Shown here: positions 7,767 through 14,976 of the stretch, one piece after another
Layout of the letters: every line of letters starts with the position of its first letter
Position numbering within the stretch: the stretch's first letter is position 1
Translations under genes and position numbers: made by a program
Notes under the pieces: generated by a model
The model's input: only the letters and a program-made list of their open reading frames with translations
Database searches by the model: none
What the model was told of the DNA's origin: nothing
Source: Pyramidobacter piscolens W5455
GTDB taxonomy: Bacteria > Synergistota > Synergistia > Synergistales > Dethiosulfovibrionaceae
Assembly (NCBI RefSeq): GCF_000177335.1
Contig: NZ_ADFP01000023.1
Location: 1-43,011, forward strand
Reading direction: 5' to 3'
Length of the DNA: 43,011 bases

Positions 7767-9098
7767 ATGACTTCCCGGAAAAATCCCGGACAGAGGAAGC
7801 GCGTGGAGATTCAGGAGTTTTACCGCACGGCGTCCCGAGAGGGCGTCGCGACCTATTTCGAAGTGCAGTCGGACAGCGCGCCGACGAAGCCGCTGCTGCA
7901 CAAAAACAGCCGCTTCCTCTACGTCCTTTCGGGAAAAGGCACGATCAGGATCTACGACAAAAACTATACGATGGAGCCGGGAGCGGTTATCGCCCTGCTG
8001 CCATGGGAAATTTCCGAAATCGTCGAAGTGAAGGAACCGCTGTGCTATTACCTGCTTATCTATCCGTTCGAGTTTCTGAATTTCATCGTCAAAAACCAGT
8101 TCAACATCGAAAACGAGAAATTCGACATGGTCACGCTTCTGTACCGCTACGGCGGCGTGCGCGTCCCGGAGCGGGAGCGCTCGCGCGTCAGGGCCCTCTT
8201 CGACGAGATCCGCCGCGAGATCGAACCGGTTTCCATCGCAACGTCCGCCGTCCGCCAGTCGTGGTCCGACCTGTACCTGACGGCGAAGCTGGTGGAACTG
8301 GTCGTCCTCTACCTGCGCTTGGCGCAGGACCAGGAAGAACGTTCCGACGGACAGGCCCGTCTTGAAAAAGAGGAAGAAAGCTGTTCCCCCCACATTTTTC
8401 AGTACATGTACCTGAATCTGCACCGCAAGCTGACGCTTCAGGACTTGAGCCGGATCTATTTTGTCAGCGAAGCGTCGCTTTCCCGCTACATCTTCAAGGT
8501 GACCGGGCTCGGTTTTTACGAGCTGCTTCAGGAAATGAAGCTGTCGAAGGTCATGTTTCTGCTGCTGCACACGAATATTTCCCTGGCGGAGATCGCCGAC
8601 ATCCTCGATTACTCCGACATATCGCATCTGTCCCGCGTCTTTTCCGACCAACAGGGGATCGGAGCGCAGCAGTTCCGCCGCTGCTACCGGAACAATCCCG
8701 GCGTCTCCATGGTTTTGCCCGCGCCGAAAGCCGGCAAGATCATCGAATACATATATCGGAATTTTGCGAGCGATCTTACCGTTTTGGACGTGGCGGAGCG
8801 GTTCAATGCCTCTCCCAGGATGGTCAACGAGTCCCTGGGCTACATCGTCGAGATGAACTTTACGAATTTCCTGAATTACCTGCGCATCCACGAGGCGGCG
8901 AACCTGCTGCTTCGCACCGATCAGTCGGTGACGGATATCGCGTTTCAGGTCGGCTACAATTCACTGCGGAGTTTCAACCGTAATTTTCTGAAATGGCTGA
9001 AAGTTACGGCCAGCGAGTTTCGAGAACGAGTGACGGAACAGAAAGACACGGTGGACATCGGCCACCTGTTTCGTTTGTCCAGAGAGGAGCAATCATGA
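7767..9098 (+). CDS. AraC-family regulator with two tandem HTH domains
   Basis: 443 aa, about 150 longer than a typical AraC protein. The N-terminal part (about 40-110) looks like a cupin sensor (HKNSRFLYVLSGKGTIRIY). A first AraC-type double-helix-turn-helix region spans about 207-308 (LTLQDLSRIYFVSEASLSRY, then SLAEIADILDYSDISHLSRVF). A second, complete one spans about 322-422 (LTVLDVAERFNASPRMVNES, then SVTDIAFQVGYNSLRSFNRNF). The stop codon overlaps the next start as ATGA, so the regulator is translationally coupled to the two downstream TIGR00300 genes and is likely their local regulator. GGGGGAGGACAG precedes the ATG. The ligand is unknown. Confidence 0.9.
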   Translation: MTSRKNPGQRKRVEIQEFYRTASREGVATYFEVQSDSAPTKPLLHKNSRFLYVLSGKGTIRIYDKNYTMEPGAVIALLPWEISEIVEVKEPLCYYLLIYPFEFLNFIVKNQFNIENEKFDMVTLLYRYGGVRVPERERSRVRALFDEIRREIEPVSIATSAVRQSWSDLYLTAKLVELVVLYLRLAQDQEERSDGQARLEKEEESCSPHIFQYMYLNLHRKLTLQDLSRIYFVSEASLSRYIFKVTGLGFYELLQEMKLSKVMFLLLHTNISLAEIADILDYSDISHLSRVFSDQQGIGAQQFRRCYRNNPGVSMVLPAPKAGKIIEYIYRNFASDLTVLDVAERFNASPRMVNESLGYIVEMNFTNFLNYLRIHEAANLLLRTDQSVTDIAFQVGYNSLRSFNRNFLKWLKVTASEFRERVTEQKDTVDIGHLFRLSREEQS

Positions 9099-10261
9099 AG
9101 TTTGAAATGCCTGTCTTTGCGTGCCCCGACTTCAATGACGCGAAGTTTCGGGGAGCGGGCGAAGTGAAATGCGCGAAAGTCGAGAAGAAAGGCGTGGCGC
9201 CGCGCGGCTTTTATCTGACCACCCATCTGCCAACCTTTTATCGCTGCAACGGAACGTGGCAGCTTCCCGAGCACAATTCGCTGAACTGCGTGGCCGTGCT
9301 CAAAGAGGGGAAAATCGCCGTCACGGAGATCCGCGACCTCGAAGTGGGGGACGAGGTCGTTCTGGGGCGCGCGACCGACGGCTCCGAGGGCGTCCTCGTG
9401 TACAAGGAAGGCTTCCCCGAAAGCGTTTACGCCGCGCCCGGCCGCGCCGTGGAGACCGCCTACACGACCGATTACGAACAGCTGTTCGCGCAGCTCGAGT
9501 ACGAGCGCGACAACGGCGGCTACATCGTCTGGGTGCTCGGCCCCAGCGTCGTCTTCGACTACGACACGCGCGTCGCCCTCAACCACCTGGCCGAGAATGG
9601 CTACATCAGCTGCATGATGGGCGGCAACGCCATGGCTACGCATGACCTCGAGGGCGGTTTCCTCGGCACCGCGCTGGGACAGAACATCTACACGCAGGAA
9701 AACCAGCCGATGGGACACTACAACCACCTCGACCTGCTCAACGAAGTGCGCGCGGCCGGCTCCACGAAAAAATTCATCGACGAAGGCCACGTCAAAGACG
9801 GCATTATCAAGACTCTCGTCTCGATGAACGTGCCCTTGGTCCTCGCCGGCTCGATCCGCGACGACGGCCCGCTGCCCGAAGTGATCGGCGACACCGACAA
9901 GGCGCTGACGGAGATGAAAAAGCACCTCGACAAGGCCACGCTGATCATCGGCATCGCCACGATGCTGCACAGCCTTTCCGTCGCCAACATGGCGTCGAGC
10001 TATCACGTGCGAAAAGACGGCGCCATCACGCCGGTCTACATGTACTCTATCGACATCACCGAAAACGTCACCAACAAGGTGGTCGCGGCCCGCGAGCGCA
10101 TCGCCGTCGTGCCGATGAACACCAACGTCCAGGACTTCGTCGTCAACTGCGAACGCGCGCTGATCGGCGCCGTCGCCCGGGAGCAGGTGGAGGCGATGGA
10201 AGTCCCCGCCGAGGAATTCGTCGTCGTCAAAAACGCGCAGCGCGAGGAGGCGGGCAAATGA
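9095..10261 (+). CDS. TIGR00300-family (LOR/SDH-type) protein, putative ornithine cyclodeaminase, motif-complete paralog
   Basis: 388 aa from the ATG overlapping the AraC stop; AGAGAGGAGC is the ribosome site. The N-terminal 110 residues match the LOR/SDH conserved region (GVAPRGFYLTTHLPTFYR, then NGTW). The nucleotide-binding half carries GGNAMATHDLEGG (176-188), GSIRDDGPLP (252-261) and IATMLHS (287-293), the hallmarks of TIGR00300 proteins. That family includes archaeal ornithine cyclodeaminase and the C-terminal domain of cyanobacterial ArgZ/AgrE, which convert ornithine to proline with ammonia release using NAD. No arginine dihydrolase domain is fused here. With ornithine carbamoyltransferase and carbamate kinase nearby, ornithine to proline is the most likely reaction; substrate assignment is inference. 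Confidence 0.82.
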   Translation: MKFEMPVFACPDFNDAKFRGAGEVKCAKVEKKGVAPRGFYLTTHLPTFYRCNGTWQLPEHNSLNCVAVLKEGKIAVTEIRDLEVGDEVVLGRATDGSEGVLVYKEGFPESVYAAPGRAVETAYTTDYEQLFAQLEYERDNGGYIVWVLGPSVVFDYDTRVALNHLAENGYISCMMGGNAMATHDLEGGFLGTALGQNIYTQENQPMGHYNHLDLLNEVRAAGSTKKFIDEGHVKDGIIKTLVSMNVPLVLAGSIRDDGPLPEVIGDTDKALTEMKKHLDKATLIIGIATMLHSLSVANMASSYHVRKDGAITPVYMYSIDITENVTNKVVAARERIAVVPMNTNVQDFVVNCERALIGAVAREQVEAMEVPAEEFVVVKNAQREEAGK

Positions 10262-11361
10262 ATTTCGAAATGCCGAAATATCGCCACCCCGATTTCGAGC
10301 AGGAGTTCCTCAAGAACGCGCCCAACTGCCGTCTCGAAACCGTCGAGCGCGACGGGATCAGCCCCCGTCATTACCACGCCCTGTCGGTCTACCCCGAGTA
10401 CTTCAAGATCAACGGCACGTGGGTGCTGGCGACGCAGAGCCGCATGGACACCGTCTGCGTGGCCCGCGACACGCCCGGCCGGGAGCGCGTCGAGATCGTC
10501 GAGTTCCGCAACTTGAAAAAAGGCGACAAAGTCGTGATCGGTCGTACCGAAGACGCCAGCGAGGGCATCTACGTGTGGACGCAGGGCTTCCTCGCCGAAA
10601 CCGCGACCTCCGACACCTTCGCTTTCCGCGAAGGCCGTTCGCGCGAGACCGCCTACTCGCTCGACTACGACACGCTCTACGAAGTGCTGCGGCACGAGCG
10701 CGAACACCGCGGCTACGTGACGCTCGTCGTCGGCACGGCGCTGGCCCTCGACCAGAATTCGCGCCTGGCGCTCGAGCGCCTGATCCGCAACGGCTACGTG
10801 CAGGCGATCTTCTGCGGTTCCGAAACCGCCGCTTTCGATCTCGAGCGCGGCGTCTTTGACACGTCGTGGGGACAGAAAATCTTCGAACACGAGCAGAACA
10901 GCACCTACAACCTCTACGACACCATCAACCTCGCCAACTCCTACGGTTCGTTGGAAGCGCTCGTCGCCTCCGGCAAGGTCAAAGACGGCTTCGTCAAGGC
11001 CTGCGTCGAGTGCGGCACAGCTCTGGTCATGGCCGGCACCATCCGCGACCGCCTGGCCCTGCCCGGCGCCTGCAACAACGTCTACGCCGCTCAGAACGCC
11101 ATGCGCGTCCACGCCCGCAAGACCTCGACCATGATCATGATGTCGGCGATCCTTTACACTATCGCCACCGGCAACATGACCCCCTCGTACAACGAGTTCG
11201 ACGGCGTCGTCCGTCCCGTCTACATGTATACCGTCGACGTGCAGGAATTCGCCGTCAACAAGCTGTCCGACCGCGGCACCGTCACGGCTGTCAGCATGGT
11301 CACCAACACGCAGGATTTCGTGCGCAACCTCGACCGCGCGCTGAACAGGCCTCAGGATTGA
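10258..11361 (+). CDS. Diverged TIGR00300-family paralog, hallmark motifs lost
   Basis: 367 aa, overlapping the previous gene as ATGA. It aligns with its neighbour end to end (NFEMPKYRHPDF start, NGTW, RETAYSLDYD, KVKDGF, TNTQDFVRNLDRAL). The family motifs are altered: GGNAMATHDLEGG becomes CGSETAAFDLERG (186-198), GSIRDDGPLP becomes GTIRDRLALP (260-269), and ATMLHS becomes SAILYT (296-301). It may be a non-catalytic partner of a hetero-oligomer or have a new substrate. The reading frame is intact and base use matches its neighbours, so it is not a pseudogene. A strong bidirectional terminator follows. Confidence 0.78.
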   Translation: MNFEMPKYRHPDFEQEFLKNAPNCRLETVERDGISPRHYHALSVYPEYFKINGTWVLATQSRMDTVCVARDTPGRERVEIVEFRNLKKGDKVVIGRTEDASEGIYVWTQGFLAETATSDTFAFREGRSRETAYSLDYDTLYEVLRHEREHRGYVTLVVGTALALDQNSRLALERLIRNGYVQAIFCGSETAAFDLERGVFDTSWGQKIFEHEQNSTYNLYDTINLANSYGSLEALVASGKVKDGFVKACVECGTALVMAGTIRDRLALPGACNNVYAAQNAMRVHARKTSTMIMMSAILYTIATGNMTPSYNEFDGVVRPVYMYTVDVQEFAVNKLSDRGTVTAVSMVTNTQDFVRNLDRALNRPQD

Positions 11362-11363
11362 TT

Positions 11364-11432
11364 CGCGGCGATAAAAACTGCCCCGCCTTTCTCGCTTGCC
11401 GAAAAAGGCGGGGCAGTTTTTTATCGCCGCGG
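11364..11432. terminator. Very long bidirectional terminator hairpin
   Basis: The left arm (CGCGGCGATAAAAACTGCCC continuing to 11390) and the right arm (11404-11430) are nearly perfectly complementary over about 26 bp. Each strand carries a run of five or six T inside the distal stem. It lies between the convergent TIGR00300 pair and the L,D-transpeptidase-like gene and would stop both transcripts. Confidence 0.85.
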
Positions 11433-11475
11433 CGAATGATGAAAGAAATGGCTTTTGTATTTGGTATGGCTCCGT

Positions 11476-12138
11476 CTAAAAACGGGCGAGACGCTCCGCT
11501 TTCGGGACGATGACGATCCAGGCACCGTCGTGGCACTGGCGCAGCAGCTCGATCATGTCCCGGCGTTCGAGCGAGAGGCAGCCGGCGGTGGTCCAGTGGC
11601 GGCGGGATTTGACGTGGACGAAGATGGCCGACCCTCGTCCCGGCACGGCGGGGTCGGCGTTGTAGCCGACGGCCATGGCGTAATCGTACTGATAGTAGTC
11701 GGCCAGGTGTTCGCCGTGGATTTTTTTCGCGCTCTCCACCCAGGTGTTGTAGATTTTCGGCTGGTTCACGTCGTCGGCCCAGTAGGAGTTGGGAGTCACC
11801 GGGCGCCATTTCATGGCTGTGCCGGGGTTGGGCTTGTTGCCGAAGGCGTGCAGGATCGGGAAGGCGCCGACGGGCGTCTTCTTGTCGCCTTCGCGCTTGT
11901 TTTCCGTCAGTCCCAGCTTGCCGTAGCCGCACGGCGCTTCCAGCGTCTTTTCCCAGGCGCCGGCGTCGCTTTTCTTCCACAGAGAGAGCGCACGGTCGAC
12001 GACGAGGATGATCTCGCCGGTCTTCTGCGCCGTCCGCGACGCGGCGAGCAGCTCGCGCAGATCGGCGGCCATGGCGGGCGCAGCCAACGCCGCGGCGGCG
12101 AAAAGCGCCGGGAAAATCTTTGCAAGAGTACGCTTCAT
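11476..12138 (-). CDS. Exported L,D-transpeptidase (YkuD-fold) family protein
   Basis: 220 aa from the ATG preceded by AAGAGGAGG; an in-frame start 105 nt further upstream has no such site and would bury the signal peptide. MKRTLAKIFPALFAAAALAA with a following PAMAA is a clear Sec signal. The YkuD signature is seen as FVHVKSRRHWTTAGCLSL (histidine, then TAGC with the catalytic cysteine). The RREGDKKTPVG-like and GNKPNPGTAMKW segments also fit this family. Such enzymes cross-link peptidoglycan or anchor proteins to it in the periplasm. The spacing between the conserved His and Cys is somewhat short, as in the YafK/ErfK-like branch. It is monocistronic, divergent from the cobalamin riboswitch region. 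Confidence 0.82.
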   Translation of the reverse strand: MKRTLAKIFPALFAAAALAAPAMAADLRELLAASRTAQKTGEIILVVDRALSLWKKSDAGAWEKTLEAPCGYGKLGLTENKREGDKKTPVGAFPILHAFGNKPNPGTAMKWRPVTPNSYWADDVNQPKIYNTWVESAKKIHGEHLADYYQYDYAMAVGYNADPAVPGRGSAIFVHVKSRRHWTTAGCLSLERRDMIELLRQCHDGAWIVIVPKAERLARF

Positions 12139-12246
12139 AACGAGCAACCTCCTCTTTGGAATGATTCCATTGGGTGAGCCAAGCATAGCACAAAAGCGCC
12201 GCGCTGTCTGCGCGGGCTCCGCTTCAGTTCCGTCCTGTCTCAAGAT

Positions 12247-12276
12247 TTGACAAGGGCGCCCGAAGGCGCTTAAAAT
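12247..12276 (+). promoter_or_regulatory. Sigma-70-type promoter of the cobalamin leader
   Basis: TTGACA (12247-12252) is followed after 18 nt by TAAAAT (12271-12276). Transcription would begin about 12283, directly before the cobalamin riboswitch. Confidence 0.7.
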
Positions 12277-12282
12277 ATGTGA

Positions 12283-12445
12283 AAATGGAACGTCGCCGGG
12301 CGTCGGAAGCAGGTGAAAGTCCTGCGCGGCCCCGCCACTGTAACCCCTGACGAAGCGGTATTACGCTCACTGAAGGTCTTGTGCCCTTTGGGAAGAGTCC
12401 GCGCAGGAAGAAGGGGAGTCAGGATACGCGCCGGGCGACGCGAAG
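12283..12445 (+). promoter_or_regulatory. Cobalamin riboswitch
   Basis: The segment contains the conserved cobalamin aptamer core GGTGAAAGTCC (about 12312-12322) followed by GGCCCCGCCACTGTAACCCC (about 12328-12347), and the 3' element AGTCAGGATACGCGCC (about 12418-12433). The outer arms CGTCGCC.GGCG (from about 12290) and CGCCGGGCGACG (ending 12442) form P1. Adenosyl- or hydroxocobalamin binding normally shuts off expression of the downstream transport genes. This supports vitamin B12, rather than iron chelates, as substrate of the transporter at 12600-16820. Confidence 0.93.
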
Positions 12446-12500
12446 GAAGGCTTTTGCGCGGGCGAAATCTTTTCAGGGCAGCAGACATCACTGTCTCTAA

Positions 12501-12529
12501 AGGCACGGCCGCGGACCGTGTCTTTTTTT
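12501..12529 (+). terminator. Riboswitch expression-platform terminator
   Basis: AGGCACGG (12501-12508) pairs with CCGTGTCT (12516-12523), followed by a T run to 12529. It lies between the aptamer and the start of the first binding-protein gene at 12600, so B12 control probably acts by transcription termination. A second small hairpin, AGACA/TGTCT, lies just upstream (12483-12496) and may belong to an antiterminator. Confidence 0.75.
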
Positions 12530-12599
12530 ATGCCCGCGTTTTCTATAGAGGCGAGCCGGCGGGGGCCGGGTCACGTTTTTTGCGCAGGAGGTTCACAGC

Positions 12600-13607
12600 A
12601 TGAAAAAGGTTCTTCGCAGTTTTCTTGTGGCAGCCGCTTCACTGGCCATGGCCGCGGCATCCTTCGCGGCGGAAACCGTTTATCCCGTAACCGTCGACAA
12701 CGGCAATCGCCGGATCGTCTTCGAGAAGGCGCCCGAGCGCGTCGTCACCAACGGCGACAGCAACATCATCGAACTGATGTTCGCGCTGGGGCTCGAAGGC
12801 CGCATGGCCGGCTACGCGGGTTTCCCCGAGTACGGCGGGCAGGTCTCGCCGGAATACCGGGAGAAGCTCAAGGCGATCCCCATCGCCGCGCCCGGCTACA
12901 TCACGCTGGAGGCTCTGCTCGGCGCCAATCCCGACTTCTTCCTGTCGGGCTACAATTACGGGCTCGACATCCCCGGCAGCACGGCCGGCGGCGCGATCAC
13001 GCCCGAAGAGCTGGAAAAGCACGGCGTCAAGAGCTACGCCATCACCGAGTCGCTGATCCACGTGATGAAAAAAAACGTCGTCAGCCTCGAAGACACTTAC
13101 GCCGATCTCGCCAATCTGGGCGTGATTTTCGACGTCCAAGACAAGGCGCAGCAAGTCATCGACGGCATGAAATCGCGCGCCGCAGCAGTGGAGGCCAAAC
13201 TGGCGCAGATCGATACGGCCAAGCCTCTGAACGTGTTCATCCACCCCACATGGGGCGCTCCCGATCAGCCGCCCCGCTCCAACGGCGCGCAGGCCATGCC
13301 CAGCGCCCTGGTGGCGATGGTGGAAGCGCGCAACATCTTTGCCGACGTCGACAGCAGCTGGATCAAGGTGACATGGGAAGAGGTCGTCGCGCGCAATCCC
13401 GACGTGATCCTGCTGCTCGAAGCCGGCACGACGAACGGCGAGGAGCGCAAGAAGCTGCTGCTCGAAAATCCCGCGCTGCAGGGCGTGAACGCCGTGAAGG
13501 ACGGGCGCGTTTACATTATCCGCATCGAAGACGCCTACCCCGGCCCCCGCGCTATCCGCGGACTGGAACTGATCGCCAAAGCTTTCTATCCCGAACTGTT
13601 CAAGTAA
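12600..13607 (+). CDS. Periplasmic binding protein of a cobalamin ABC transporter, copy 1
   Basis: 335 aa with a Sec signal peptide (cleavage near AAASFAAE, residue about 24), so periplasmic or lipid-free exported. It has the BtuF/FepB-type fold: PERVVTNGDSNIIELMFALG marks the first lobe, and the second lobe contains SSWIKVTWEEVVARNPDVIL. It is clearly paralogous to the copy at 13972, with long identical stretches. AGGAGGTTCACAGC precedes the ATG. It is the first gene after the cobalamin riboswitch, which points to B12 or a related corrinoid as ligand. A terminator follows, so this copy can be made without the rest of the transporter. Confidence 0.85.
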   Translation: MKKVLRSFLVAAASLAMAAASFAAETVYPVTVDNGNRRIVFEKAPERVVTNGDSNIIELMFALGLEGRMAGYAGFPEYGGQVSPEYREKLKAIPIAAPGYITLEALLGANPDFFLSGYNYGLDIPGSTAGGAITPEELEKHGVKSYAITESLIHVMKKNVVSLEDTYADLANLGVIFDVQDKAQQVIDGMKSRAAAVEAKLAQIDTAKPLNVFIHPTWGAPDQPPRSNGAQAMPSALVAMVEARNIFADVDSSWIKVTWEEVVARNPDVILLLEAGTTNGEERKKLLLENPALQGVNAVKDGRVYIIRIEDAYPGPRAIRGLELIAKAFYPELFK

Positions 13608-13704
13608 ACGAAAGCGTTTTTTCGGAAGACGTGCCGCCGCGTCTGGGGGACATCCCACGATGCAGAAAGACGGGCGGCGTTCGTCATGCGTCAAAAAATG
13701 TAGG

Positions 13705-13744
13705 CCCTGTTCGCGCGGAGCGAGCCGCGGAACGGGGCTTTTTT
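13705..13744 (+). terminator. Terminator after the first binding-protein gene
   Basis: GCCCTGTTCGCG (from 13705) pairs with CGCGGAACGGGGC (13727-13739) with one wobble and a bulge, followed by five T. It would uncouple the first binding protein from the downstream transporter genes. Confidence 0.72.
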
Positions 13745-13780
13745 CCAAGAGGGCCGCGGCCTTTCGGGATCGCGTTGTTT

Positions 13781-13940
13781 ATACTAATTCTTGATAGAAA
13801 GTGTTGACATAGTTTTCTGGGCGCAGCGAGGGAGTTCAGTCGCTCAGAACTATCTCGACTGCTATGCAGTCTGCGCAGTTCGCTTTGTGAATCTCCCTCG
13901 CAGCGCCCTTGTGTTCGTCTTTTTGATTAAGAAATAGTAT
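13781..13940. repeat. MITE-like dispersed repeat, copy 1
   Basis: 160 bp without coding capacity. Imperfect terminal inverted repeats (ATACTAATTCTTGAT at 13781 and the complement of ATACTATTTCTTAAT at the right end, 13 of 15 matching) enclose a long internal stem: GGGCGCAGCGAGGGAG pairs with CTCCCTCGCAGCGCCC with one mismatch. A second copy lies at 37913-38063; the shared core includes TTCAGTCGCTCAGAA and TCGCTTTGTGAATCTCC. A clear target duplication is not visible. It separates the two paralogous binding-protein genes. Confidence 0.85.
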
Positions 13941-13971
13941 TAATCGTCTTAACTGAATCGGAGGTCTTACG

Positions 13972-14976
13972 ATGAGAAAATCGCTTTGCGCCGTTCTTGC
14001 GGCGCTGCTGAGCGCCACGCTTTCCGCCGCGGCCGTGGGCGCGGCGGAAACGGTCTACCCCGCAACGGTCGATAACGGCAACCGCAAAATCGTCTTCGAA
14101 AAAGCTCCCGAGCGCGTCGTCACCAACGGCGACAGCAACATCATCGAGCTGATGTTCGCGCTCGGCCTCGAAGACAAACTCGTGGGCTATGCGGGATTCC
14201 CCGGCTCGAAACACCAGGTCTCGCCCGAATACCGCGAAAAACTGGCGAAGATCCCCGTGGCCCAGGAAGGCTACATCACGCTGGAAACGCTGCTCGGCAC
14301 CGATCCCGATTTCTTCCTGTCTGGCTACAACTATGGCCTCGACATCCCCGGCAGCACGGCCGGCAACGCCGTCACGCCCGAAGAGCTGGAAAAGCATGGC
14401 GTCAAAAGCTACGCCATCACCGAATCGCTGATCCGCGTGATGAACAAGCCGCCTGTGACGTTGGAGGACACTTACAACGACCTGCGCAACCTGGGCGTGA
14501 TCTTCAACGTGCAAGACAAAGCCGAGGCCGTGATCGCCGGCATGAAGGCGAGAGTATCGGCCATACGGGAAAAGCTTGCCGGCGTGAAGGCGACGCCATG
14601 CGTGTTCATCTTCCGCAGCTTCGGCACGCCGAACGAAGACGCACCGCGCGCCTGCGGCGGTCAGGCCATGCCCAGCGCTCTGCTTCGCCTCGCCCATGCC
14701 GGCAATATCTTCGACGACGTCGAAAGCAGCTGGATCAAAGTGACGTGGGAAGAAGTCGTGGCTCGCGACCCCGACGTCATCCTGATCCTCGAATACCGCG
14801 CCACGCCGGAAAACGAAAGCAAGGCCATGCTGCTCGACAATCCAGCGCTGCAGGGCGTCAAAGCCATCCGCGACAAAAAGCTGATCTACATGTCGGTGGA
14901 CGAAGTCTATCCGGGGCCGCGAGCCGTTCGCGGACTGGAACTGATCGCCCGCGGGCTGTATCCCGGGAAGTTTTAA
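13972..14976 (+). CDS. btuF: Periplasmic binding protein of a cobalamin ABC transporter, copy 2
   Basis: 334 aa with a Sec signal (cleavage near AVGAAE, residue about 25). It shares nearly all of its first 130 residues with copy 1 (e.g. NGNRKIVFEKAPERVVTNGD); differences concentrate around residues 185-225. It directly abuts the permease gene (TAA then GTG), so it is the binding protein translated together with the membrane complex. GGAGGTCTTACG precedes the ATG. No riboswitch is visible between copy 1 and copy 2. Expression therefore depends on readthrough of the terminator or on a promoter in or next to the repeat. Confidence 0.86.
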   Translation: MRKSLCAVLAALLSATLSAAAVGAAETVYPATVDNGNRKIVFEKAPERVVTNGDSNIIELMFALGLEDKLVGYAGFPGSKHQVSPEYREKLAKIPVAQEGYITLETLLGTDPDFFLSGYNYGLDIPGSTAGNAVTPEELEKHGVKSYAITESLIRVMNKPPVTLEDTYNDLRNLGVIFNVQDKAEAVIAGMKARVSAIREKLAGVKATPCVFIFRSFGTPNEDAPRACGGQAMPSALLRLAHAGNIFDDVESSWIKVTWEEVVARDPDVILILEYRATPENESKAMLLDNPALQGVKAIRDKKLIYMSVDEVYPGPRAVRGLELIARGLYPGKF

